Below, in pieces: positions 24,353 to 35,169 of a stretch of 64,000 nt of DNA (the stretch's first letter is position 1; every line of letters starts with the position of its first letter). Origin of the DNA: Sipunculus nudus. Its lineage: Eukaryota > Annelida > Sipuncula > Golfingiida > Sipunculidae. The translations under genes were made by a program, and so were the position numbers. The notes beneath the pieces are model-generated. The model searched no databases, was not told where the DNA came from, and saw only the letters and a list, made by a program, of their open reading frames with translations. Location: NCBI GenBank assembly GCA_026874595.1, contig CM049322.1:37693340-37757339 (forward strand), in the 5' to 3' direction.

Positions 24353-24484
24353 CAGAATCCATTCTCGTTGTGCGTCACTGATAACGCCATCCTGTATTAA
24401 TTGATCGAGAATCAATGTATGTTGTAGATCAATATTCTCCACAAGGAAGGATCTGTTCTTCTGTATGATCTTCTTATGTTCCAT
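24353..24484 (-). CDS. CARD-RING gene, first coding exon (N-terminal half of CARD)
   Basis: The exon encodes 44 residues from an ATG at 24484, beginning MEHKKIIQKNRSFLVEN and ending DAQREWIL. The pattern H-x3-I-x2-NR-x2-LVE-x-ID, then LILDQLIQDGVISDAQ, is characteristic of helices 1-3 of a CARD, the death-fold domain that recruits partners through CARD-CARD contacts in apoptosis and innate immune signalling. The donor reads ATTCTG|GTAAGA and leaves phase 0. A pyrimidine-rich stretch ending TTCACAG sits about 19 bases upstream of the ATG on the minus strand, so a separate 5' untranslated exon is likely. The next exon (22293-22428) starts in phase 0 and completes the domain. Intron 1 is about 1.9 kb. 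The domain call comes from pattern recognition, not from a profile search. Confidence 0.8.
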
Positions 24485-24634
24485 GGGTTAATATAAATCT
24501 GTGAAGATTGAGACAAGAATGTGTTGTTAGACATAAGGCATAAATGAAGCTTTTTGTATATGGGACAACTTAATGTAACAGTCATCGGCAAATGGTTCGC
24601 ATGTTTAGGAAGAGAGCCTACCTCTTAACCGTGC

Positions 24635-24698
24635 AAGACGACAGAAAAGAATCCATCGGTAGAGCTTAGCATGTCTAAAAATCAGGTGAGCTAAAAAT
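24635..24698 (+). repeat. old repeat 3' terminus upstream of the CARD exon
   Basis: The string GACGACAGAAAAGAATCCATCGG, cut here at its core GACGACAGAAAAGAATCCAT, followed by TAGAGCTTAGCATG and ATCAGGTGAGCTAAAAATG, is a worn copy of the family tail. It lies about 150 bp upstream of the putative CARD start codon, in the likely 5' region of that gene. Confidence 0.5.
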
Positions 24699-25575
24699 GG
24701 TATGATTGCTATAATCTGACAGTAAAAAAATATAATCCTTATCCTAATACTAACCCCACAAATAGTAAAGATATTCCGGAAAGATAAAATACAGTGTTGC
24801 AGTTTGTTTAATATGTTAAGTACACAAGAGTTTATATAACCCTAATCTTGGTCTTAAAATCGGTAACTTTGAACAAACTCAATAAAATTTTCCCTGGCCA
24901 GATAAATTTGGGCAAATCATTTTTATTAAGGACGCACCAATAAAGGACTCTGATTTTGTATAATGTAATGCCCAAACCTGATTCAACATTCTCTCCTCAA
25001 AGCCTTTCTTCTATTATTAACGTGTGATCGGAGCATCTAAATTTGGCTAATGTTATTCCATGTGGTTTACTAGAAACAAAGCTAATATGTTTCCAATAGT
25101 CAACATAAATTTAAAAAGACCATAAACGGCAACTTATTACATTATTACACGTGATACTTCATGGCAGGCGGACGTGCATAGCGTGTGCTGACCGAAGTTC
25201 CTGCAAAAGTGGGTATTTAGTCTTTCATGTGAATTAAATTTTCAGACAATTTAAAAGACAGTATGATAATCTATTTGAGCACGAAATGTTTAAGAATCAC
25301 AGAATTAAGTAATTTTGAGACGAAGTTGAAGGGCTATGAAAAAAATTCAATGAACAAGTGTGCGCCGAACCGTTAAATGTCACAGGGACCGAACTCACAG
25401 TCATTATTGTGCGACGTTGAAAAGACTAATAACACATGTGGACTGGCGTTGCAATTCCCCTGAGTTGGCTGTTAAGTATTTCCTTTCCACTCGTTCAATT
25501 AAGAAAACGGAATGTACGGCACACGAGCAAAGACAGCAGGTACGCCATTTGGAAAAAAACAGCCCAAAGTAAAAA

Positions 25576-26340
25576 ATGTCAAAACCTCACACAGAGGAGA
25601 TAATGAATGGCAAAATGGCAAAAATGAATCAGTCGCTGGCACTTTTGAACACCTAAGTAGCGGAACTGAGAGGTGAGGTGAATCAAATTAAAGACTTAAA
25701 ATCTTCATTGGAATTTACACAGTCAGCTGTCGAAGAAACTAAAGGTAAAATGAGGGATTTAAAGAAAAAGCTCAGCGACTGTGAGAAGAATAATAGTTAC
25801 TTGAAAAATTGCCTTGCTGATAATAGACAGGAAAATATTGCGTTGAAAAAAAAAACAAATTTTGCAGTTTGACATAGAAAACAGGAAAGTGAATTTAAAA
25901 TTTACTGGGGTTCCGGAAGGCCAAAACGAAAGTTGATTAGTACACAAAAGAAAATACGTGACATTTTTGTCACAAAGCTGGAAACTCCCAACGTTCGTGA
26001 AATAAAATTTCATAAATGTTACAGAATAGGACCGCGGCCAAGAAACACGAGTGGTAACAGAGACATTCTGGTAAAGTTTGTGTGGTACCCTGACAGAGAG
26101 TTAGTGTGGGACAAGCGAGCTAGCCTCAAGGGGACAAATAAATACGTTAACGAGGATCTCCCTCCAGAAATTGAACAGAGGAGAGCCGTACTTCTACCTG
26201 TGTATAGGGCAGCTAGAGCTTTAAGGAAAAAGGCTTCCTTGAATAATGACTGAGTGATAATAGAGGGTAAACGATATACAGTAGAGTCACTGGATGGTCT
26301 ACCAGTACAACTGCAACTGAAAAACTTTCCAGTGCATACA
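25576..26340 (+). pseudogene. LINE-3 ORF1 remnant (Tx1-type)
   Basis: From ATG 25576 the frame reads MSKPHTEEIMNGKMAKMNQS, meets a stop near 25651, and continues as a coiled coil (DLKSSLEFTQSAVEE, MRDLKKKLSDCEKN). It slips in an A run near 25849-25858 and again around 25935. It resumes at 25933-26253 with an RRM/CTD-like part: CYRIGPRPRN, ILVKFVWYPDRE, ASLKGTNKYVNEDLPPE and YRAARALRKKA. After a TGA at 26251 the same frame runs on (VIIEGKRYTVESLDGLP), as Tx1-type ORF1 proteins do. With at least four lesions it is dead. It probably belongs to the element whose ORF2 remnant starts at 29259, though 2.9 kb separates them. Confidence 0.75.
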
Positions 26341-29258
26341 AAAGACAATATGGTGTTTTTTTTTATGGAAAGCACACTTGTTTCAGTAACTTTCATCCAG
26401 CTACTTTCATCATAATGGGTATCACTTACACCTCGTCCATGCAATACCTACAACACCAAAAAGCGAAGAGAGCTGGAGATGTGGCTCTTAAAGACAAAGA
26501 TGTTTCTGATAAATCAAAATAGCTTGGTGAAACGTTTTAGGAGAAATCCTGTGTGGAGTTCGGGAGGGCTTGAGGTCGGTGTACACATGATGACATTCAG
26601 TGCTAATATTAAGTTTAATGATTTTCGGGGTTTTCATGTCCGTTCTAATATTTGTACTAGTATGTTGATCTGAACAGCTAATATAACTCGATACATCTTT
26701 TTTCTTTTCTTTAAATACATCTTTATTATGACGTGACTGTAAAACTACGAAGCCTCCTTTATATCACACGTCCTGTGCTTAGATGGTGAGATTTCATGAT
26801 AGTATAGCTGCAATATTTGTTTAGTTATGTTTATCGAGTACATCCCGGCATGGATCGTGCGGTCATTATACGAAAATGGGATATTGATATTAATATTTGT
26901 TATTTTGAACTATTCGTCATGATGATAAGATAATTAGCAGCAAAATAATTATACTTTGTGACTTTGAATTCGGCAGAATGATATTGTATTAATTTCGTTA
27001 TATGGTACTGATACCACCAAAGAGTGAAACCATACTATGATTTTTTAAAATTATATTTTAAATGTTTTGTCTCTTTATGTTCTTCTTTTTTGGTGATGTT
27101 ATGATCAGATAATAACAATCGAAACTGATAACATATGACATAATGTGGCGTTGTCACGGCGTTTGGACTACTTGGTTCCCAGAGGGCCTAATGTCGATGT
27201 AGACAGGAGGCAATTAAGCGTCAATATTGAGCTAAATCACTTCAGTCGTTCACAAAATGCATAAATTGGTACAAATTTGCTTACTTGATACTTGAATATG
27301 TTTATAATTTCAGTGTCGGATTGTGATTATATGGGTTCCATGATACATTCTGTTATTGATATTCTTATAGTACTTTGATCTTCATTATCAGGGATTGACT
27401 ATTTAATTAAAAATTCGTTATATCAGAAACCTCAGGCAAACGCAAGGATTTGATATTTGTAGTATATTGTGTATATGAATATACGCGTAAGAATGTGTAT
27501 AAGCATATGTGTAGATGTACATGTATATGTATTCATCCATTTTTGTCTCGGACAGTCTGGCTTGGTTATTATGATTTTGAATTCTGTCAGACGATGTAAG
27601 TGAAGCACCGATACCAGTGTTTAACATTACTTGACTATTGATGTTTTAATGATGAGATGATGGTAGTATAACAGGGAAATTAAGCGAAACAGATTATATT
27701 GATATGATAATATGATACGATTTATTTCCATTGTGGTAAAAAGATGACTCCTTTCTGTTTTAATGGTTTAGCTAATATATGTTTGGAAAATGCCAAGATT
27801 GGTTGATGATAGTCGTGTTTATCATCAAATTAGTTGATTTCTTTGGCACTGAACGGTGGTGTCTCCATGATTCGGTATTATATCAGTAGGGATAAGGAGG
27901 ATATTTATTTACACGTTTGTTAAATAGTAATATTGATGTTAATGTTAACATTAATAATTTTAACGATTTTTTATTAATTTATTTTTTTTCTAAATGACCT
28001 TTACGCCTATGGAATACGGCGACCATGCATTCCTTAAATTATAAATTGATTGTATACCCAGTATTTACGTAATGATTTATATGTCATTCAGTGGTAGCAG
28101 AAGTGTTCATTATCATATTATTCATTCGTCATGTCAGTATCTAGTTGTGAATCTGTGACTCGATATCTTAGTAACATGAGAAAGTGTCACTTTAACATTG
28201 ATATATACTTAATATCACATTTCAACTTCTTAATTATAATATTGTTTTGGTATTGATAGAAAATGGCAGGGCGTTGCTGATTAGATATATCGGCAGAATG
28301 CGGGGTTGATAGAATGTGAAAAATCATTACTATGATTTTTCATGACAGTTTAATCAGATACCAATTAAGTTATATTAATAAGTTCACTAACATACCTCTG
28401 TTATATGGTTAGTGCTTCTGGATTCACTATATAGGCAGGACTGGAATCTTCAAATTCAATTTTCTTTTTTTTTTCGTAAATACATACAGCGACCCTTGAT
28501 TAAAGGTACAAACCCTCATTATTGCACTGATGTGAGCATACAGGTAAATTGTTTTCATATAACAACTCCATTTAAGCAAATCTATATCGCGAAGTGGTTT
28601 AGTTGGGAATATGAATTAGTTCATTCTTTAAATTTTAATATTTATACCAGCACCAATTAGAATTTAATTAGTATAAGTGCCATGGTGTATGATAGGCAAC
28701 AGTGTCAATATTTCTCCCTTCATTTGTTGACACCTTTAGTAATGTGAGTTGGGGCACTTCTCTTACCACAGTAGGTATGTAACAGAATAATATAATTTTG
28801 GCACTAATGTTCTGAACATATAACTTTACAAAACAACGAAACTACGATAGGATTGTGTCTTTTTGTTTTGTTAATGACAACATGATTTAGAACTGTACCC
28901 TTATATTTATTGTTCATCCAAAGGTAGCACAAAACTACTACTATTTATTTAGCATTATTCTTGATATGTGGAGGTAAAATTTAAGGGAGAATTTAAATAT
29001 ATAATATGTTATGTTACCAGCTTACATGTTCATGGTAGAATATTAAGATAAGTAAAAAGTGTTTGTTCTTTAATTAATTTTTTTTATTAATTTAACATTT
29101 ACATATTTCACATGGTTGATAAAGATAATATACTCGTGTTAAAATTTGAAAGAAAAAGCAGGAACCTTGGATGATGGAGTCATGCACGTTTTGTGCCTTG
29201 CATACGTATCCAATCTATACTTGCCTTGTAGTATTTTCAACGCAGAGTATATTATATC
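26341..29258. other. AT-rich stretch between LINE-3 ORF1 and ORF2 remnants, no gene seen
   Basis: About 2.9 kb is rich in GATATT/AATATTG/TTATATG phrases, with no frame showing domains, no family A fragments and no tandem repeat. It could be an unusually long inter-ORF region of one LINE, or host DNA between two unrelated LINE fragments. Confidence 0.5.
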
Positions 29259-30489
29259 ATGACAGGTGAACTGACATGTGTAACTTTAAATGTTAAAGGT
29301 CTTAAAGGTAACTTCAAACGGAGGCAGATGTTCAGATGGCTGAAACAATTTCACAAAAGTATAATTTATTTACCAGAAACTCGCTCCCTGAAAGAAAACG
29401 ATAAAATTATGAAATAATGAATGGGGAGCAAATATTTTGTTTTCACATGGCACTTCATTAAGTAGAGTGGTTGCTATTCTTATACCTAATAATCCTGGAT
29501 ATTCATATAAACTTTTAGATAAAGACCGTTAGCTCTACAAAATATTTACTTTTGAACGTTTATGCACCAAATGCTGACATTGAGATTATGCAGTTAGAAT
29601 TTGTGACAGCAATTTGAAAGCTAGAAGGACCTACCAGTCTTATATAGGGTGGGGATTTTAATACACACTTAGATCCATTAAAAGATGAAATACCGGTAAC
29701 CTCAAATTGTTCTTCAAAATTTGCTCAAGGTCTTATTCACATGATGGAAGAACTACAATTGATTGATATATGGCGCCATCAAAATTCAAATATTTACGGT
29801 TATACTTTCTTACAAAAAACACCAAGAATACAATCAAGGCTCGATTATTGGTTCATCAGTTATAATCTTCATTATTCTGTAACCATTATTCTGTAAAAAC
29901 TGATCACAGTTTATTAGAACTTACAATAAAATTAGAACATAGTAGGAATTCAGGAAAAGGGTTCTGGAAATTTAACTCATCACTATTGGCGGACACTTTA
30001 TTTACGAATAATTGCAAGGAAATTAAAAGTAAAAGTATTGAACAATATAAAACCCATGAAAATAAAAATACTGTTTGGGAATTAATTAAATGTGAAGTAA
30101 GAGCATATCAAATATTCCATCACAAAGGCTAAAGAAAGGCGTCGCTTAGAGGAACATATAAACAAAGAGTTCATGTTATTGAAAGAAAAACTCGATAATG
30201 ATTATGATAAAAAAGATGATTAGAGGTTCCAAAATTTGTTGAAAGAGCTAGACTCTATTAATAGTCTTAATACTAAAGGTGCTATGCTGAGATCTAAATC
30301 GAGATACTCGGAACACGGAGAGAGAAATACAAAGTACTTTTTTAATCTAGAAAAGAGAAATCAATGTGTCCCAGAGTGGGTAGTTCAGGAAGCTAACAGT
30401 ATACTTTTTTATAAATTTTTATGGAACAACAAACCTGATAAGATTTAACGTGCAACTATATGCTCACCTGTGGCAAAAGGTGGATTAAC
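29259..30489 (+). pseudogene. LINE-3 ORF2, N-terminal remnant (endonuclease) with RT core deleted
   Basis: From ATG 29259 the endonuclease is readable in pieces: MTGELTCVTLNVKGLKGN, LPETRS, LLNVYAPN, GGDFNTHLDP, SRLDYWFISY and TDHSLLEL. Several stops and shifts break it. The following helical linker ends at NLEKRNQCVPEW (about 30345-30380). It then jumps straight to ANSILFYKFLWNNKPDKI, a segment that lies well after the RT motifs in LINE-1 and LINE-2. About 500 residues, including the FADD/YADD active site, are absent. At 30489 the coding remnant is cut by family A copy 3 and resumes at 32941. Confidence 0.8.
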
Positions 30490-32940
30490 AAGTGACCCAT
30501 GGGTCATGACGCTCAGCTGCCAAGCATGACCTGTGACATCATGGACTGAGATTCACAACTTCCAGTCAAATTTTGAAGAACCAATTTGCCAATTTGTTGA
30601 AAATTTTCTATGACAACAGAAATATATATCACCTATGTCTGGTTAAAACACAGTGAATTGATGGTCTGAGGAAAATGCATGATTGTTAAGCTATCAGGAA
30701 CTATTCCAACAGCTTGCTTGAAACCTGTCAGTCTCAAAAGGAACACCACAAAGGGCAAATATAAGATCAAAATATATAGCAAAAATCAAGGAAATACATG
30801 CAAGAATTATTGAGAAACAGGTGCTTCTGTATGAATTTTTATTCAATAGAAGCCAACTGTACTGCACTTTTATAAATGATGGTAATATTTATTCAGAAAT
30901 ATTTGACCCAATCCTTTACAAGATTACATAAATATACATCCAACAGCATTCACTTTAACTGTTCTTGAGATAATATGATCAAAAGAAATTAAAAGATGGT
31001 TGCCTGGTGGCCATATTGGACTTCTGACAAGTCTGAAATCAGACAACAAACATTCTCTAAATCGGACTAAACATTAAAGAAAAATTACTGAAACTGCCCT
31101 GAAGAAAGAATTTCTAACGTGGCTAACTGGCAGACATAATGGATTTCTGACAAGTATGACATTTGATATCCCACATTCTCCAATAAGAGACCAAACTTGG
31201 GCCAAATTATCCAGTAATAAATGCCCAAAATAATTCAAAAGGCATGTCCAGGCCCTCATATCAGATTTATAGATATGCAATTGTAAAAAGTGTAAGTCCA
31301 ATATTTTTTATTATCACTCTTCTTTTCAATGGGGTCAGCAGGGTAGGTAAACTGCCAAACCTGAAGAAAAGAAATGCAGAAAGCATGACTAAGAGTCTTG
31401 AAATAAAACAAATAGCCATCCTAAATCAAGGTACACATCCACATATTATGAGAACAAACACTTTTATATGTGGTGATATATATTAAAATATTCAGATATC
31501 TAGGAAACTAAGTTTATTGCTAGGATTCCATAAAATAAACTGCAAAATGTTCCCATCATCTTATAAATCAGTAGCTAAACCTTAATACTATACTCTCATA
31601 GTCTTAATGCCTGGCTGAAGCATTCTGACAACAGTGCTTTTGTTATGAAGTAACGAGGTACTTATCACTGAGCCTTATCACTTAATAGGCTGATACAAAA
31701 GGGAGTCATATGTCACCAGTGTCACTCAAAATTACAGCCACACAGGGAGATGTACCAGCTGGAGTGGGATGGTTATATATACAAGAAAAATAAAGATGGT
31801 CTATAAAATAAGTAATTGTGAACATCCCTGACCTATGACCTTGGCCTTTTGCCCATATTTCAACTGGATTCTTTCTAAATGATGGGTAACTACTGACCAC
31901 TTAAATCTGGTGTAATTACTTGGCAACCAATGGGTGAATAGCTTTGACCTGCAACCTTTAACCTGCTGACCAGCTGACCCCAAAATCAAAAAGTTATTTA
32001 TTCAAGCAAAAAGACCCATAAATATGAAGTTTGAGTCAAACTGAGTGATGCATAGATGTGGCATATGTGAAAGACTGAAGGTTTGGGTTGAACAGTTACA
32101 CTTGAAATATACTCACAAGCATTTAGAACAATTAAATATTGTGACCTTGACCTTTGACTTTTGACCTCAACATCAATAGGCTTCTTCCCTTATTGGTAGG
32201 TAAGCCATATATGACAGATGGAAGGTACAGATTGAAAAGTTTGCCTGAAAATGACTCCACGCAAGAAGTGGGTGCTGTGAACTTGACCTTTGACCTCAAA
32301 ATCAACAGGTCTTTTCCCCTGTTAGCAGAGAAGCGATATCAGTGCTGGAAGGTTTGGAATGAAAAGTCTAGCTTGAAATGTGTCCACTACCTTTTCAAAG
32401 AAGTGGATCCTGTGACCCTGACCTTTGACCTTGTGACCTCAAAATCTATAGGATTCTTCTCCAACTTAGTAGGTGAGCTATATGTGAAAGATCAAAGAAT
32501 TGGGATGAAAGGGTTGGCTTAAAATGCATCCACAGGCTTTTCAAAGAAGAGGCTCCTGTGACCTTGCCTTTGACCTTTTGACCTAAAAAAATTATGGTTC
32601 TTCCCCTGTTGGTAGGTGAGCTGTATGTGAAAGAAGGAAGGTTTGGGATGAAAATTTTGTCTCAAAGAGTTATTTCTGGGGGGTGCAAACACACCCCATA
32701 ACTTCGAGAATATAGGTCGCAGTGACCTAATTTCAGGTTTGCAAGGAGATCTTTTTATAACCTCTAAGACTGCATAGGGTTCATGGCCCTAGCCCCTACG
32801 GTTACGATTTGTGCCCTGCTAACGGACGGACGGCCGGCCGGACTGGCGGCCGGACGGCCGGACGGACGGACAGACGGAAGGACGCCGGACAAAGACCCAT
32901 CGCTATAGCCCAGCATGACTGAAAGTCAGCTGAGCTAAAA
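30490..32940 (+). mobile_element. family A repeat, copy 3, complete (2.45 kb), inserted in LINE-3
   Basis: This complete copy opens at ACAAGTGACCCATGGGTCA and ends at GTCAGCTGAGCTAAAA. The LINE-3 frame reads ...VAKGGL up to the left junction and MINIS from the right junction, so the repeat interrupts one continuous coding remnant. Few or no bases are duplicated at the junctions (0-3; A-rich, so not exact). The two ends share inverted GCTCAGCTG and CATG sequences. It has no protein-coding capacity, so it must be non-autonomous. The GGACGG/GGCCGG tract near 32821-32880 is longer than in copy 2. Confidence 0.85.
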
Positions 32941-34083
32941 ATGATAAACATATCTGTAATATTAGAAAGTGTAAAGTTCAACAGTACTTCAACTGGATAA
33001 ATTTGATTTGCCGGAATATATTCAAACCATTTGCTGATGTATATTTAATAGGCTATAACCTGCGTGATATGTTAGTATTTTCATATGGTATGGATGAGAT
33101 ACCGCATAAATTACCTCGATTTTATAAGCAGTTGTTACAGTCATGGAATATATTCAGAGAAAAGTGTTTTAAGGAGGTAGTCTTGTATCAGTCATTATGG
33201 ATTAATAAAAACATTCGATGTGGAGGAAAGACAATATTCTATAAAGATATGAAAAAAAAAATATAATTTCTTTGCAAGATATTGTTAGTAATTTTAAATT
33301 TTTAAGCTTCGAGGAAGCTAAGTTGAAATATGGTTTGAAAAATGGAGACTATCCAAGATATCATTCAATGTTGACTGCAGTACCAAGTACCTGGAAACAA
33401 TTTGTTTCAGCAATGGGTAATGTAAAGGATATTAAAGAACAAATGTCCTTGATACTGTTATAGGCCAATTAGATTTGTATAAATGTAGGACAAGAGATTT
33501 TTATGAAACGGCAATATCCACTGAATATGAACCCCCCTCAGCAGTATCCAAATGGGAAAAGGTATATTGTCATTTGGATTGGGATTCTGTTTTCACGTTA
33601 GCTTTTAAACTAGTAAAAGATACCAGGATACAAACTCTTCAGTTTAAAATATTAACACAAATTTTTCCTTGTAATCTTGAGTTATTCCAATGGCATATTG
33701 TTCACTCACCAAGATGCAACCATTGCTACGAGATGGATACAATAGAACACTACTGAATGTGATACTGGTAAAATATTCTGGAGCTCATTTCAGTCTTCGT
33801 GGCGAAATATATCTACTTGTTAATTTCATTTAAAAGGGAGAGATATTATATTTGGGGTGTTTGATGATGAAAGCATCATGATCAAAGCTCTGAATTACTG
33901 TCTACTAAAGGCAAAGAGATATATATATATGCTGCGAAATATTCAGGAAAATGTTTATTCTTTTTAGAATACTTACAGGACCTTAAATACAGGCTAGAAA
34001 CTGATATTTACATAGACTACTGTAAATATAAGAAAAATATGGAGAGTATAGATATATTAATGTATGTCAATTTGAAATTGTGA
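32941..34083 (+). pseudogene. LINE-3 ORF2, C-terminal remnant
   Basis: After the repeat, LINE-3 coding resumes: DMLVFSYGMDEIPHKLPRFY, LYQSLWINKNIRCGGKTIFY, a slip in an A run near 33250, SFEEAKLKYGLKNGDY, a stop near 33461, then WEKVYCHLDWDSVFTLAFK. A Cys-rich knuckle follows (CNHCYEMDTIEHY), then another shift. The end (GVFDDESIMIKALNYCLLKA, SFLEYLQDLKYRLE) closes at TGA 34081-34083. No poly(A) tail or target duplication was found after it, which fits an old element. Confidence 0.8.
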
Positions 34084-35160
34084 ATGTTGTTGTTACAGAC
34101 AGTTAATGGTTGTCCTATCATACTGTTACAGTTGAAGTTTCTAAGCCCTATTAACAGAGGCCGGATGGTATGGCGGTAAGACGATGCACAAAGAATTATC
34201 ACTAATACGTCCGGGAGCCAAGTAGGCAAAAGTGCTATAGAAACGGAGTTAATTGACACTTAAAATACTACAAGTTCCAAGGTCATTTCACAAACCATAG
34301 GTATTAGGATATTTATTTAATGCGATCTGCTCCGGTTTCATATCCGGGGTCAAAGTGAGAAAGTTTGGAAAAAATCTGAATTTTAGTTGAACTGACTTAT
34401 GAACACCCTTAGGTCGACAACAGCCTGAAAGTAACCAATAAGAAAATGAACAATTTGAGACAAACAAAGCTAAACTGTAGCATTTACAGCTATACAAATT
34501 CCTCATATCCCTTGCAAAAAACATTTCGTACACAGGTTTCACCAGGAACCCTGTATCAGGACAAAATTCCTATTTTTTTCAGGTGTGCAGTAGCTAGATA
34601 ATTGATATTAAAATGCATACCTGTATTTATTAAAAAGTGGCTTTTTTAAATAACGTTCATGAGAATTTGGTAATATATATAATTTCTGCAAATGAACAAG
34701 TATTTTGTATATTAACACAGTATCCTCCTCCTTCAACTAGTAAAACTGATTATTTAACGACCCCGCAAGGCTAGAGGTAGCCAGAAACTTGCCCCAGCTT
34801 TGAACGGTTAATTATAATATCTCTTCGGGTTAAATAGCGGCAGCCTGCCACCCAAACGTCATATTGTATTCTTTAGTATGAGCTGTACAATTCGGATTAG
34901 TAAAAAAGTTAAGCAGATGTGCTCTCCATGTATAATCCATTTTTTTCTGCCTTCAAATTTTCATTACCACATCCCGTACCAAGAACCTAAAGTCATCAAA
35001 TTGTCATGCAGTGAGAATTTCATAACAAACTAGACATTTCTTGGCACCGCAGGTGCCAGAGTATCCCCAGACATAGTAGGCCCCCCTCCTACAAGAACAG
35101 ACCCCCATTTTTAGCAGCATATACTGACACTTGGCATATTTATTGTTTATTCCATCTAAC
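34084..35160. other. no gene seen
   Basis: This is mixed AT-rich sequence. Short frames on both strands have no recognisable domain, and no poly(A) tail of LINE-3 was identified. The phrase AGCAGCATATACTGACACTT at 35115 is shared with 49053, where it begins a repeat block, so a repeat boundary probably lies near 35110. Confidence 0.5.
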
Positions 35161-35169
35161 GATCCACAA

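Noticed and set aside
32154-32522. 122-codon frame in family A copy 3
   Set aside because: The same phrase recurs in shorter, broken frames in other copies. It reflects repeat phasing of TGACC modules, not a gene.
30490-32940. Canonical Helitron
   Set aside because: Insertion with little duplication is compatible, but the ends are not TC...CTRR in either orientation and no 3' hairpin at the expected distance is clear.
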